This document shows, in pieces, positions 9,830 to 19,331 of a DNA stretch of 64,000 nucleotides; within the stretch, counting starts at the first letter, position 1; every line of letters starts with the position of its first letter. This DNA is from Variovorax sp. KBW07. GTDB lineage: Bacteria > Pseudomonadota > Gammaproteobacteria > Burkholderiales > Burkholderiaceae_C. The position numbers were made by a program, and so were the translations under genes. Where the stretch lies: positions 1 through 64,000 of the forward strand of contig NZ_QAJK01000016.1 in NCBI RefSeq assembly GCF_003852515.1, in the 5' to 3' direction. The notes below the pieces were generated by a model, which was not told the DNA's origin, searched no databases, and worked only from the letters and a program-made list of their open reading frames with translations.

Positions 9830-10753
9830 TCAGAGCGCCAGCATCAGCTTCAGGTTCTGCACCGCGGCACCGCTGGCGCCCTTGCCCAGGTTGTCCAGGC
9901 GCGCGATCACCACGGCATGGCGGTGGTCTTCGTTCGGGAACACGCGGATCTCGAGCTGGTTGGTGTCGTTCAGCGCCAGCGCATCGAGCTTGCCGTCGTC
10001 CGTGGGCGGCAGCACCTTCACGAACTGTTCGGGCGTGTTGCTCTTTGCGTAGTGCGCGGCCAGCGCGTCGTGCAGGTCGCCGGCCTTCGGCTTGCCGGGC
10101 AGCAGGTCGAGGTGCAACGGCAGCTGGACCAGCATGCCCTGCTTGAAATTGCCCACCGAAGGAATGAAGACCGGCCGGCGGGTCAGGCCGGTGTAGGTCA
10201 TGATTTCGGGGATGTGCTTGTGCTTGAGGCCCAGCGCGTAGGTCTCGAAGAGCGGGGCTTCGTCTTTTTCGTAGGCCTCGATCATGGTCCGGCCGCCGCC
10301 CGAATAGCCGCTCACGGAGGGCAGCGAGATCGGGAAGTCGGCGGGCAGCAGGCCGGCATCGACCAGCGGGCGCACCATGGCGATGGCACCGGTGGCGTAG
10401 CAGCCGGGGTTGCCGACGCGGTCGGCCTGGGCCACCGCTTGCCAGTGGCCAGCCACCAGTTCGGGGAAGCCGAACACCCAGCCGGGCGCAATGCGGTGCG
10501 CCGTGGAGGCGTCGATGATCTTGGGCTTCTTGCCGGGCAGCTGGTCAATCAGCGCGACCGATTCGCGCGCTGCGTCGTCGTGCAGGCACAGCACCACGAG
10601 GTCGACGCCGGCCATCAGGTCGCGCTTGGCGTTCACGTCTTTTCGCAGCTCGGGCGCGATGCTCACGAGCTCGATCTGCGGCATTGTCTGGAGCCGCTCG
10701 CGAATTTGCAGGCCGGTGGTACCGGCTTCGCCGTCGATGAAAACCTTGGCCAT
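9830..10753 (-). CDS. argC: N-acetyl-gamma-glutamyl-phosphate reductase, type 2
   Basis: 307 aa, the length of the short type-2 ArgC enzymes (type 1 is about 340-350). It reduces N-acetylglutamyl phosphate with NADPH in arginine synthesis. The N-terminus [19 protein letters not shown] is the type-2 nucleotide-binding signature. The active-site Cys is C118 in GNPGCYATG, and [10 protein letters not shown] lies in the C-terminal domain. It is a monocistronic-looking minus-strand gene. Its start faces sucC across a 207-bp gap that contains several inverted repeats. Other arg genes are not in the window. Confidence 0.93.
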   Translation of the reverse strand: MAKVFIDGEAGTTGLQIRERLQTMPQIELVSIAPELRKDVNAKRDLMAGVDLVVLCLHDDAARESVALIDQLPGKKPKIIDASTAHRIAPGWVFGFPELVAGHWQAVAQADRVGNPGCYATGAIAMVRPLVDAGLLPADFPISLPSVSGYSGGGRTMIEAYEKDEAPLFETYALGLKHKHIPEIMTYTGLTRRPVFIPSVGNFKQGMLVQLPLHLDLLPGKPKAGDLHDALAAHYAKSNTPEQFVKVLPPTDDGKLDALALNDTNQLEIRVFPNEDHRHAVVIARLDNLGKGASGAAVQNLKLMLAL

Positions 10754-10784
10754 GATGGAGTGTGCCCGGGGTAGCTAGAAGAAA

Positions 10785-10830
10785 GTACGTATTGACCGCA
10801 ACCCTACGTACAGTATTGGTGCGGCGCACC
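10785..10830. promoter_or_regulatory. Inverted repeats between argC and sucC (candidate operator/promoter)
   Basis: In the 207-bp divergent gap, GTACGTA (10785-10791) and TACGTAC (10805-10811) form a 7-bp inverted repeat with centres 20 bp apart, flanking a TTGACC (10792-10797) that could be a -35 element. Immediately after is GGTGCG-G-CGCACC (10818-10830), a perfect 6-1-6 palindrome. The arrangement would let a dimeric regulator cover a promoter serving sucC, argC or both. The -10 element is not clear (TATTGG at 10814-10819 is weak), so the promoter call is tentative. Confidence 0.4.
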
Positions 10831-10960
10831 ATGATACAGTCCGCGGTTGTTCGCCGCCCCCAGCCGTCAGGCTGCCGTCGCCCGCGAACAACAGAGCCAA
10901 AGAAGCCTCAGACCCCCAAATCTCCCGTTCTCAACCTCCTCCTTCCGAGAGACATCCCTC

Positions 10961-12127
<1,167 letters not shown>

Positions 12128-12137
12128 GGAACAAGTC

Positions 12138-13031
12138 ATGTCGATCTACATCAACAAAGACACCAAAGTCATCACGCAAGGCATCACGGGCAAGACCGGC
12201 CAGTTCCACACCGAAAAGTGCCAGGAATACGCGAACGGCAAGAACGCCTTCGTGGCGGGCGTGAACCCCAAGAAGGCCGGCGAGTCGATCTTCAACATCC
12301 CGATCTTCGGTTCGGTCAAGGAAGCCGCTTCGCAAACCGGCGCCACCGTGTCGGTGATCTACGTGCCGCCGGCAGGCGCCGCGGCCGCCATCTGGGAAGC
12401 TGTCGAAGCCGACCTGGACCTGGCGATCTGCATCACCGAAGGCATTCCGGTTCGCGACATGCTCGAAGTGCGCAACAAGATGAAGGCCAAGGAAGCGGCC
12501 GGCGGCAAGAAGACCTTGCTGCTGGGCCCGAACTGCCCCGGCCTGATCACGCCCGACGAAATCAAGATCGGCATCATGCCCGGCCACATCCACCGCAAGG
12601 GTCGCATCGGCGTGGTTTCGCGCTCGGGCACGCTGACGTACGAAGCCGTGGCTCAACTGACGGAAATCGGCCTGGGCCAATCGTCGGCAGTCGGCATCGG
12701 CGGCGACCCGATCAACGGCCTGAAGCACATCGACGTGATGAAGGCCTTCAACGACGATCCGGACACCGACGCCGTCATCATGATCGGCGAAATCGGCGGC
12801 CCCGACGAGGCTGACGCAGCCCGCTGGTGCAAGGAACACATGAAGAAGCCGGTCGTCGGCTTCATCGCCGGTGTCACCGCCCCTCCCGGCAAGCGCATGG
12901 GCCACGCCGGCGCGCTGATCTCGGGCGGTGCCGACACGGCCGATGCCAAGCTCGCCATCATGGAAGAGTGCGGCTTCACCGTGACGCGCAACTTCTCGGA
13001 ACTGGCCAAGCTGCTCAAGGCACGCCTGTAA
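12138..13031 (+). CDS. sucD: Succinyl-CoA synthetase (ADP-forming), alpha subunit
   Basis: 297 aa, full length. It carries the phospho-histidine of the enzyme, H256 in KRMGHAGAL, and the CoA-binding Rossmann domain at the N-terminus ([21 protein letters not shown]). Other family marks are [12 protein letters not shown] and [11 protein letters not shown]. It is co-transcribed with sucC (10-bp spacer with AAGGA) and the operon ends at the strong hairpin at 13074-13109. Upstream sucAB genes are not in the window. Confidence 0.97.
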   Translation: MSIYINKDTKVITQGITGKTGQFHTEKCQEYANGKNAFVAGVNPKKAGESIFNIPIFGSVKEAASQTGATVSVIYVPPAGAAAAIWEAVEADLDLAICITEGIPVRDMLEVRNKMKAKEAAGGKKTLLLGPNCPGLITPDEIKIGIMPGHIHRKGRIGVVSRSGTLTYEAVAQLTEIGLGQSSAVGIGGDPINGLKHIDVMKAFNDDPDTDAVIMIGEIGGPDEADAARWCKEHMKKPVVGFIAGVTAPPGKRMGHAGALISGGADTADAKLAIMEECGFTVTRNFSELAKLLKARL

Positions 13032-13073
13032 TCAGCCGAACGGCTGCGGCTTGCCGCACCTCCACGCAGAAAT

Positions 13074-13109
13074 AAAAAAGCGCCCGCAATGGATTGCGGG
13101 CGCTTTTTT
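13074..13109 (+). terminator. Rho-independent terminator of sucCD
   Basis: A perfect 10-bp GC-rich stem GCGCCCGCAA/TTGCGGGCGC (13080-13089 with 13094-13103) and TGGA loop is flanked by six A before and six T after, so it could terminate in both directions. It begins 42 bp after the sucD stop and ends 28 bp before the terC-like start. Confidence 0.93.
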
Positions 13110-13136
13110 CAAATAAAACACAGTGGGATCAGAGAC

Positions 13137-13823
13137 ATGGAAATTCTTTACAGCACAGACTTCTGGATCGGTCTTCTCAAGATCGTCTGGATCAACATCA
13201 TCCTGTCGGGTGACAACGCGGTGGTCATTGCCATGGCCGCGCGCTCGTTGCCGCCCGCACAGCAGAAAAAGGCCGTGCTCTTCGGCTCGGGCGCGGCCGT
13301 GGTGCTGCGCATCGTGCTCACGGTGGTGGCGGCCAAGCTGCTCGCCCTGCCCTACCTGCAGATCATCGGCGGCCTGCTGCTGCTCTGGATCGGCCTGCAG
13401 CTCCTGAGCGAAGAAGACGACGGCGAAGGTGAAAGCAAGGAATACGGCAGCATGATGGTGGCCGTGCGCACCATCCTGCTGGCCGACCTGGTCATGAGCC
13501 TGGACAACGTGATTGCCGTCGCGGCCGCCGCGCAGGGCAGCATGGTGCTGCTGGTGCTCGGCCTGGCGATCAGCATTCCGCTGGTGATTTTCGGCAGCAC
13601 GCTCATGATCAAGCTCATGGAGCGCTTCCCGATCATCGTCATGCTGGGTGCCGCGCTGATCGGCTGGGTCGGTGGCGAAACCATCGTGAGCGACGTCGCC
13701 CTGCGCGACGTGCTGGTGGCCAACCCCTGGCTGCACTATGCGGCCGCGGCTGCCGGTGCTTTCCTCGTCGTGGCCCTGGGCCGCTTGCTGCAGCAGCGCG
13801 CACGTGCTGCGGCGCAGCACTGA
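13137..13823 (+). CDS. TerC family integral membrane protein (YjbE type)
   Basis: 228 aa with about seven hydrophobic helices. The two family Asp motifs are SGDNAVVIAMAAR (about 22-34) and MSLDNVIAVAAAAQG (about 119-133), thought to bind a divalent metal during transport. TerC-family proteins (Alx, YkoY, YjbE) export Mn2+ or supply it to exported enzymes. An acidic loop (SEEDDGEGESKE) lies between the two halves. I start at MEILYSTDFW after the sucD terminator; the open frame to 13089 runs through the hairpin and is not coding. Unlike the paralogue at 49883-50629 I see no riboswitch upstream. Confidence 0.88.
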   Translation: MEILYSTDFWIGLLKIVWINIILSGDNAVVIAMAARSLPPAQQKKAVLFGSGAAVVLRIVLTVVAAKLLALPYLQIIGGLLLLWIGLQLLSEEDDGEGESKEYGSMMVAVRTILLADLVMSLDNVIAVAAAAQGSMVLLVLGLAISIPLVIFGSTLMIKLMERFPIIVMLGAALIGWVGGETIVSDVALRDVLVANPWLHYAAAAAGAFLVVALGRLLQQRARAAAQH

Positions 13824-13855
13824 GTTCCAACCAGCAAAGGCGGCGCTGACAAACC

Positions 13856-14665
13856 ATGGCGAGTGTCGGTGTCTCCCTGTTCTCCAGCCGGCCTCCGCTG
13901 ACCTGGGAGTTTGCCGCGCTGACCGATGTCGGACGGCTGCGCGCCCACAACGAGGATGCCGTGCACGTGGACGCAGCCCTCGGCCTGGCCCTGCTGGCCG
14001 ACGGCATGGGCGGCTACAAGGGCGGTGAAGTGGCGAGCGCCATGGCCATCTCGCTGCTGCACGCCAGCTTCGGCCGGTGGTTCGCCCAGGCCGGGATGCA
14101 GGCACCGGCCCGGGTGGTCAGGCGGGCGCTGCAGGCGGCCACCGACGAGGCCAATGGGTCGATCCTGCAGGCCGGCACCACCAATCCCGAGCTGCAAGGC
14201 ATGGGAACGACGCTGGTGCTGGCGGCGTTCCGGCCGCAGCGCGTGCTGGTCGGGCACATCGGCGATTCGCGCTGTTATCGGCTGCGCAACAACAAGCTGG
14301 AGTTGCTCACGCGCGACCATTCGCTGCGCCAGCAACAGCTCGACGCCGGCGCGATCACCGCCGAGGAAGCGCTCCATTCACCGACCCGCAACCTGGTGAC
14401 CCGGGCCGTCGGCGTGGAGGCCCAGGTCTTGCTGGAAATGCACGAACACAGCGCAAGACCGGGCGATCTCTATATGCTCTGCTCCGACGGGTTGAGCGAG
14501 ATGGTTTCGGATGGGCAGCTTTTCACGCTTTTGGGTCACGATGTCGAGCTTCAGAAAAAAGCTTCACTTTTGGTTGCAATTGCAAACGACAATGGCGGCC
14601 GGGACAACATTTCGGTTGTTCTGGCAAGAGCGGGCGTTGCCGAAGTGCCCCGGGCGGCCCGGTAA
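13856..14665 (+). CDS. PP2C-family Ser/Thr protein phosphatase (Stp type)
   Basis: 269 aa metal-dependent phosphatase. Motifs in order: RLRAHNEDAVHVD (HNED 31-34), ADGMGG with metal-binding DG at 49-50, GMGTTLVLAAF, GHIGDSRCYRLRN, DHSLRQQQL, LCSDGLSEMV and GGRDNISVVLA with the metal Asp-Asn pair. It removes phosphate from Ser/Thr residues in the cytoplasm. The next gene encodes a phosphothreonine-binding FHA protein, so the two probably share a phosphorylation circuit, although no Hanks-type kinase gene is in the window. It starts 32 bp after the TerC gene. The first 15 residues are not part of the catalytic core. Confidence 0.92.
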   Translation: MASVGVSLFSSRPPLTWEFAALTDVGRLRAHNEDAVHVDAALGLALLADGMGGYKGGEVASAMAISLLHASFGRWFAQAGMQAPARVVRRALQAATDEANGSILQAGTTNPELQGMGTTLVLAAFRPQRVLVGHIGDSRCYRLRNNKLELLTRDHSLRQQQLDAGAITAEEALHSPTRNLVTRAVGVEAQVLLEMHEHSARPGDLYMLCSDGLSEMVSDGQLFTLLGHDVELQKKASLLVAIANDNGGRDNISVVLARAGVAEVPRAAR

Positions 14666-14731
14666 CAGGCCCCGACGGCTGCGTGCCGTCCCGCTTGCCG
14701 TCGTTAAAGCTTTGCATTCGGGGAGTCGGCA

Positions 14732-15382
14732 ATGCCGAAGATGATCATTTCGGTCGATGGCGTTGTCATCGGGCAAGTGGCACTCGCCAAGGACCGCACG
14801 ACGCTGGGCCGGCGTGCCTACAACGACATCGTGATCGACAATCTGGCGGTCAGCGGCGAGCACGCCGTGCTGCACATGAGCGGTGGCGAAGTCGAAATTG
14901 AAGATCTCAACAGCACCAACGGCACCTACGTCAATGCGCTCGCCATCCAGAAGCAGGCGCTCAAGGACAACGATGTCATCGAGGTCGGTGGCTGCCGCAT
15001 CCATTTCCGCGCGCGCAGCAACCTGGCCATCGGCCCCGGTTCCGTCCGCACCGCATCGGGCGAATTTTCTGCTCCCATGCCCCTCTCGTCGGCGCCCACG
15101 GAATCCGGTGCGCTGGTCGAACTCGGCATTCCCGTGCTGCGCGTGCTTTCGGGCGCCAATGAAGGACAAGACGTTTCGCTGCAGAAAGTGGTCACCACCA
15201 TCGGCAAGCCCGGCGTGGCCGTGGCCGTGGTCACGCGCCGCCGGCAAGGCTATGTCGCGGCCAGCGTCGTGGGCGGCGTCACGCTCAACGGCGTGCTGCT
15301 GGGAACCGACGCGGTCGCCCTGCAGGAGCTCGACGTGCTCGAGCTCGGCGACCACACGCGCATGCAGTTCGTGCGGGTCTGA
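14732..15382 (+). CDS. FHA domain-containing protein
   Basis: 216 aa. The FHA domain (about 22-92) shows the phosphopeptide-binding residues: GRRAYNDIVID (Arg), VSGEHAVL (Ser, His) and LNSTNGTYVN (Asn pair). The C-terminal 85 residues resemble a second FHA fold (LSGANEGQDVSLQKVVTTIG, then TLNGVLLG and LELGDHTRMQF) but lack the Arg/Ser/His residues, so this copy is probably degenerate. A Ser/Pro/Ala-rich linker (about 100-125) joins the two. It lies 66 bp after the phosphatase and 54 bp before the cyclase. Confidence 0.88.
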   Translation: MPKMIISVDGVVIGQVALAKDRTTLGRRAYNDIVIDNLAVSGEHAVLHMSGGEVEIEDLNSTNGTYVNALAIQKQALKDNDVIEVGGCRIHFRARSNLAIGPGSVRTASGEFSAPMPLSSAPTESGALVELGIPVLRVLSGANEGQDVSLQKVVTTIGKPGVAVAVVTRRRQGYVAASVVGGVTLNGVLLGTDAVALQELDVLELGDHTRMQFVRV

Positions 15383-15436
15383 GCCTTTCCCTTTTCCTCA
15401 GCACCGAGGCGGGTTTAGTCGCCGGGGCGGGATGCC

Positions 15437-17695
15437 ATGATGATGGGCGTGTTGCGGCGGCACTGGCCCCGCATCGTCATCACGCTGCTGCCGGTTCTGC
15501 TGGCGCTGGCGCACGCCACCGACGCGTGGCAGCTGACCGCATTCGAACGCCTTGACCGCCTGATCTACGACATCCGGCTGCGCGCCACCATGCCGCGCAC
15601 GCTCGATCCGCGCGTCGTCATCGTCGACGTCGACGACACCAGCCTGGCGCGCGAAGGCCAGTGGCCCTGGCCGCGCGACAGCATCGCCCGCCTGACCACC
15701 GAGCTGCTGACCCGCCAGCAGGTGGCGGTGCTCGGCTTCGACGTCATGTTTCTCGAGCCCGACCGGAGTTCGGGCCTGCGCAGGCTGCGAGACATCGCCC
15801 AGGGCCCCTTGCGCAACATGCCGGGCCTTGCCGCCGAGGTCGAGCGGCTCGCGCCCACGCTGGACCACGACGCGACATTCGCCTCCGCGCTGAACGGCCA
15901 GCGCGTGGCCCTCGGCTATTACTTCACGCGCACCATCACGCCCAGCGCCAAGGGGCAGTTGCCCGCCACGCCGCTCTTGCCGGTCGAGGCCTTTCCCGCG
16001 GGCGGCGCCTATGCCACCAGCTGGAACGGCTTCGGCGCCAGCCTGCCGGCGCTGGCCAAGGCCGCGCCGACCGCGGGTTTCCTGAACACGCTGGTCGGCG
16101 CCAACGGCGACGGCGTCATTCGCAGCGTGCCACTGATTGCGCGCTACGAAGGCGACAAGGCCCAGCCCGGCTATTACGAATCGCTGGGGCTCGCCGTCTA
16201 CCGGCTTGCGAACGGTTCGCCGCCGGTGCGCCCGATCTTTGCGCCCGGTGGCGAGGCGCCGAGGCTCGAATCTCTGCGGCTCGGGCGCCTGCGCGTTCCG
16301 GTCGACCAGACCGCCAGCATGCAGGTGCCGTTTCGCGGACCCGGCGGCGCGGGGGCGGGATCGTTCCGCTATGTCGCGGCGGCCGACGTGCTCGAAGGCC
16401 GGCTCGCACCGGGCGAGCTGAAAGACAGGATCGTGCTCGTGGGCGCCACGGCGCCGGGCCTGCAAGACCTGCGCGCCACGCCGGTGGGGGCGGCGTTTCC
16501 GGGTGTCGAGGTGCATGCCAACATCGTCTCCGGCCTGCTCGACCAGCGCCTGCTCGCCGTGCCGGACTATGCGCCCGGCTACGAGGTGCTGATGATCCTG
16601 CTCGCGGGACTGGTGCTCGCGTTCGGCCTGTCCCTGCTGTCGGTGTCGCGCGCCGTGTTGCTGGCGGCCGGCACGACCGCCGCGCTGATCGGCCTCAACA
16701 CCTGGCTCTACGTGAGCCACAGCCTGGTGCTGCCGCTGGCCTCGGCGCTCATCACCATCGCGCTCGCTTTCGTGCTCAACATGAGCTGGGGCTACTTCGT
16801 CGAATCGCGCGCGCGGCGCGGCCTGGTGCGGCTGTTCGGCACCTACGTGCCGCCGCAGCTCGTCAATGAAATGCTCGTGCACCCGGACCGCTACAGCATG
16901 CGTGCCGAGAGCAAGCCGATGACCGTGATGTTCTGCGACATGCGCGACTTCACCCGCCTGTCGGAGCAGATGGCGCCGGCCGAGCTGCAGGCCTTTCTGA
17001 ATACCGTCTTCAGCCGGCTCACCGACGTCATCAGCACCCACCGCGGCACCGTCGACAAGTACATGGGCGATTGCGTCATGGCCTTCTGGGGGGCGCCGAT
17101 CGACACCCCCGACCACGCCGCGCTGGCCGTGCGCGCCGCGCTCGACATGGCCGAGACCGTGCGCGACATCAACCGCATGCATCGCGACAGCGGACGCCCG
17201 GAAATCAGCGTGGGCATCGGCATCAACAGTGGCGTGATGAGCGTGGGCGACATGGGCTCCACCGCCCGCCGCAGCTACACCGTGGTCGGCGATGCCGTCA
17301 ACCTGGCGTCGCGCCTCGAAGGCCTGAGCGGCCACTATGGCGTCGAGATCGTCGCCAGCGGCGGCACCCGCGAACTGGCGCCCGGCTACATCTGGCAGGA
17401 ACTCGACAGCGTGCGTGTCAAGGGCAAGGCACAAGCCGTTGCCGTTTTTACCCCGCTGGACGCCCGCACCGCCGACGCGGTGAAGCAGACTCGACAGATG
17501 CTCGAACGTTGGACCGGCGTGCTGGCAGCCTATCGCCGCCAGGACTGGGCGGTGGGCCGGAACTTGCTGGCCCCCTTGCTCGCGGCCGATGCCAAAAAAG
17601 TCCTTTACCAGCTCTACGCACAGCGTTTAGCCTCGATGGCGTTGCGACCGCAAGACCCGAACTGGGATGGCGCAACCCGGTTCGAAACCAAATGA
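15437..17695 (+). CDS. CHASE2 domain-containing class III adenylate/guanylate cyclase
   Basis: 752 aa membrane sensor. A first helix (about 12-28) is followed by a periplasmic CHASE2 domain (about 35-355, with VIVDVDDTSLAREGQWPWPR and ERLVLVGATAP-like DRIVLVGATAPG). Three helices follow (about 370-455) and then a class III cyclase domain (about 490-670). Metal-binding Asp residues are in MFCDMRDFTRL (about 500) and KYMGDCVMAFWGAP (about 545). The transition-state pair appears in VVGDAVNLASRLEGL. Base-specifying residues suggest cAMP but do not prove it. A C-terminal tail (about 680-752) may be regulatory. The stop overlaps an in-frame ATG of the next gene. Confidence 0.9.
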   Translation: MMMGVLRRHWPRIVITLLPVLLALAHATDAWQLTAFERLDRLIYDIRLRATMPRTLDPRVVIVDVDDTSLAREGQWPWPRDSIARLTTELLTRQQVAVLGFDVMFLEPDRSSGLRRLRDIAQGPLRNMPGLAAEVERLAPTLDHDATFASALNGQRVALGYYFTRTITPSAKGQLPATPLLPVEAFPAGGAYATSWNGFGASLPALAKAAPTAGFLNTLVGANGDGVIRSVPLIARYEGDKAQPGYYESLGLAVYRLANGSPPVRPIFAPGGEAPRLESLRLGRLRVPVDQTASMQVPFRGPGGAGAGSFRYVAAADVLEGRLAPGELKDRIVLVGATAPGLQDLRATPVGAAFPGVEVHANIVSGLLDQRLLAVPDYAPGYEVLMILLAGLVLAFGLSLLSVSRAVLLAAGTTAALIGLNTWLYVSHSLVLPLASALITIALAFVLNMSWGYFVESRARRGLVRLFGTYVPPQLVNEMLVHPDRYSMRAESKPMTVMFCDMRDFTRLSEQMAPAELQAFLNTVFSRLTDVISTHRGTVDKYMGDCVMAFWGAPIDTPDHAALAVRAALDMAETVRDINRMHRDSGRPEISVGIGINSGVMSVGDMGSTARRSYTVVGDAVNLASRLEGLSGHYGVEIVASGGTRELAPGYIWQELDSVRVKGKAQAVAVFTPLDARTADAVKQTRQMLERWTGVLAAYRRQDWAVGRNLLAPLLAADAKKVLYQLYAQRLASMALRPQDPNWDGATRFETK

Positions 17696-17724
17696 CGACA
17701 GACACATACAAGGGGTCTCTCACA

Positions 17725-18528
17725 ATGCAGGTTCGTGTGCTGGGTTGCTCGGGCGCCATCGCCAAAGACTGCCGCACCACCTCGTTTCTGGTCGACACCG
17801 ACCTGCTCGTCGATGCGGGCACCGGCGTCGGAGACCTCACGCTCGAAGAGATGGCTGCCATCGACGATGTCGTGCTTACGCACAGCCACCTCGACCACAT
17901 CGCCGCGCTGCCCCTCATGCTCGACGCCGTGGGCAGCCGCCGTACCAAGCCCCTGCGCGTGCATGCGCTGCGCGCCACCATCGAGGCGCTGCGGGCGCAT
18001 GTGTTCAACAACGTCATCTGGCCCGATTTCGAGAGCATTCCCAGCCCCGAGGCGCCATTCGTGAGCTTTCACGACATCGCAGTGGGGCAGATGCTGCAGC
18101 TGGGCAGTTGCGCGCCGAAGCTCATCGAGGTGCTGCCCGCTGTCCATACCGTGCCGGCCTGCGGCTTTGCCGTGCGGCGGGCCACCGGCGGGGCACATTG
18201 GGTTTTCAGCGGCGACACCGAGCGCAACGCGCCGTTCTGGGACCGGGTCAATGCGATCGAGGTGGCCATGCTCGTGATCGAAACGGCCTTCAGCAGCCGC
18301 GAGCAGGCGCTGGCCGAACGCAGCCTGCACCTGTCGCCGGCGGTGCTGGCCGATGAGTTGGCGCATATCGATCCGGGCAAGCAGTACCCGATCTACATCA
18401 CCCACACCAAGCCGGCGGAAACCGACGAGATCATGAGCCAGATCGAGCTGCTGGCGGACCATCAGGTGGCCGGGTTGGCGCAGCGGGATATACGCTGGCT
18501 GAAGGCGGATGGCATCTTGACCTTCTGA
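17725..18528 (+). CDS. Metallo-beta-lactamase-fold hydrolase, class II cyclic-nucleotide phosphodiesterase-like
   Basis: 267 aa. The MBL metal motif is THSHLDH (HxHxDH, residues 53-58). Further ligands appear at VHTVPACGF (His), WVFSGDTERN (Asp) and YITHTKPAE (His). The spacing and the opening MQVRVLGCSGAIAKD match the class II 3',5'-cyclic-nucleotide phosphodiesterases (CpdP/PDE1 type). I start at 17725 because AAGGGG lies 9 bases upstream; an in-frame ATG at 17692 overlaps the cyclase stop but has no ribosome site. Cyclase and phosphodiesterase in tandem suggest a local make-and-break cyclic nucleotide module. Confidence 0.82.
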   Translation: MQVRVLGCSGAIAKDCRTTSFLVDTDLLVDAGTGVGDLTLEEMAAIDDVVLTHSHLDHIAALPLMLDAVGSRRTKPLRVHALRATIEALRAHVFNNVIWPDFESIPSPEAPFVSFHDIAVGQMLQLGSCAPKLIEVLPAVHTVPACGFAVRRATGGAHWVFSGDTERNAPFWDRVNAIEVAMLVIETAFSSREQALAERSLHLSPAVLADELAHIDPGKQYPIYITHTKPAETDEIMSQIELLADHQVAGLAQRDIRWLKADGILTF

Positions 18529-18547
18529 GCATGGCGACGCGTTGGCA

Positions 18548-18594
18548 TGACAAATTTGTCACCGCTTGTAGCATCTTGACGCAAATTGTGTCAC
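18548..18594 (+). promoter_or_regulatory. Palindrome plus direct repeat upstream of pilA (candidate PilR/activator sites)
   Basis: TGACAAATTTGTCA (18548-18561) is a perfect 14-bp palindrome. A related sequence, CAAATTGTGTCAC (18582-18594), repeats CAAATTTGTCAC (18551-18562) with starts 31 bp apart, about three helical turns. They lie about 65-110 bp upstream of the sigma-54 promoter, where an enhancer-binding activator would bind. GTGTC (18588-18592) fits the (C/G)TGTC core reported for PilR sites in Pseudomonas. The binder is inferred; the repeats are seen. Confidence 0.55.
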
Positions 18595-18657
18595 TTGGTG
18601 TAACGCCAAAGTGGGCCAAGGTGACGGGTTTGGGCGGCGTGGAGTGCCAATGGCGGG

Positions 18658-18672
18658 TGGCACGGATGCTGC
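18658..18672 (+). promoter_or_regulatory. Sigma-54 (RpoN) promoter of pilA
   Basis: TGGCAC-GGATG-CTGC: the GG of the -24 element (18659-18660) and the GC of the -12 element (18671-18672) are exactly 12 bp apart, as required. Only one base departs from the consensus TGGCAC-N5-TTGC. Transcription would start near 18684, about 47 bases before the pilA ATG. RpoN-dependent pilA promoters are well known in Pseudomonas. Confidence 0.8.
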
Positions 18673-18730
18673 GGAAGGTAGTGCGCTCCGGGCTGGTTCC
18701 CGGGCTCTACAACCAACCTGGAGTTAATGA

Positions 18731-19237
18731 ATGAACCGTCGTTCTATCGCACGCAATGTGCAAAAGGGTTTCACCCTTATTGAATTGATGATCGTTGTGG
18801 CGATCATTGGTATCTTGGCTGCTGTGGCTCTGCCGGCGTATCAGGACTACACCATTCGTGCGAAGGTGTCTGAAGCCATTCTGGCGGCATCGTCGTGCCG
18901 CACCAGCATCACCGAAACGATTCAATCGAATTCGGGTGCGACTCTTCCGGCGGCTGATAACTGGGGGTGCGAGGTTCTGACGGCAAGCGCTCCTGCAAGC
19001 AAGTATGTGAATACCATCAATACCTCTAACGGCGGTCAGGTTACCGTCGCCACCACCGCAGCCACGGATTTGGGTGGTGCTGCAAGCAAGACATTCCAGT
19101 TGACGCCGTATTCGGACGCTTCGACGCCGTTCACCAACACTACGACTGCAAAAACGGTGTTCAAGTGGGTTTGCGGTCCCGGCGGCAGCGCCTCGATGCC
19201 ACCTAAGTACCTTCCTGGCTCTTGCCGCGGAGCATAA
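18731..19237 (+). CDS. pilA: Type IV pilin major subunit
   Basis: 168 aa prepilin. The 13-residue basic leader is cut after G13 in [11 protein letters not shown] by PilD. Mature residue 5 is Glu (E18), needed for assembly. Residues 14-43 form the hydrophobic helix that is both membrane anchor and filament core. Four cysteines (in SSCRT, WGCEV, WVCGP, GSCRG) give two possible disulfides, the last pair closing the C-terminal D-loop. It is monocistronic, between a sigma-54 promoter and strong hairpins. The adjacent PglL-type gene suggests the pilin is glycosylated; the Ser/Thr-rich middle (about 95-145) offers many acceptor sites. Confidence 0.95.
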   Translation: MNRRSIARNVQKGFTLIELMIVVAIIGILAAVALPAYQDYTIRAKVSEAILAASSCRTSITETIQSNSGATLPAADNWGCEVLTASAPASKYVNTINTSNGGQVTVATTAATDLGGAASKTFQLTPYSDASTPFTNTTTAKTVFKWVCGPGGSASMPPKYLPGSCRGA

Positions 19238-19249
19238 GTTGTTTACGAT

Positions 19250-19268
19250 CCAGGACCTCAAGTCCTGG
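19250..19268 (+). terminator. Hairpin downstream of pilA
   Basis: CCAGGAC (19250-19256) pairs perfectly with GTCCTGG (19262-19268) around a CTCAA loop, 13 bp after the pilA stop. The T-run after it is short (GGTTT), so it probably stabilises the mRNA end or cooperates with the stronger hairpin 10 bp downstream. Confidence 0.5.
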
Positions 19269-19277
19269 GTTTAGTCA

Positions 19278-19309
19278 GGCGACGCAATAAAACGCGTCGC
19301 CTTTTTTTT
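19278..19309 (+). terminator. Rho-independent terminator of pilA
   Basis: Stem GGCGACGC/GCGTCGCC (19278-19285 with 19294-19301), 8-nt loop, then eight T. This is a textbook intrinsic terminator that separates highly expressed pilA from the ligase gene beginning 22 bp later. Confidence 0.92.
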
Positions 19310-19331
19310 GTTGATAATCTTCGGAGTTCGC

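Noticed and set aside
10847-10960. N-terminal extension of SucC or a leader-peptide/sucC-type RNA element
   Set aside because: The extension is Ser/Arg-rich and not part of the 388-aa family length; no conserved fold of known suc leader RNAs could be recognised.
18548-18561. CRP/Vfr binding site at the pilA palindrome
   Set aside because: The consensus TGTGA-N6-TCACA is not met; the palindrome is TGACA-N4-TGTCA, so a CRP-type assignment was not made despite the nearby cyclase.
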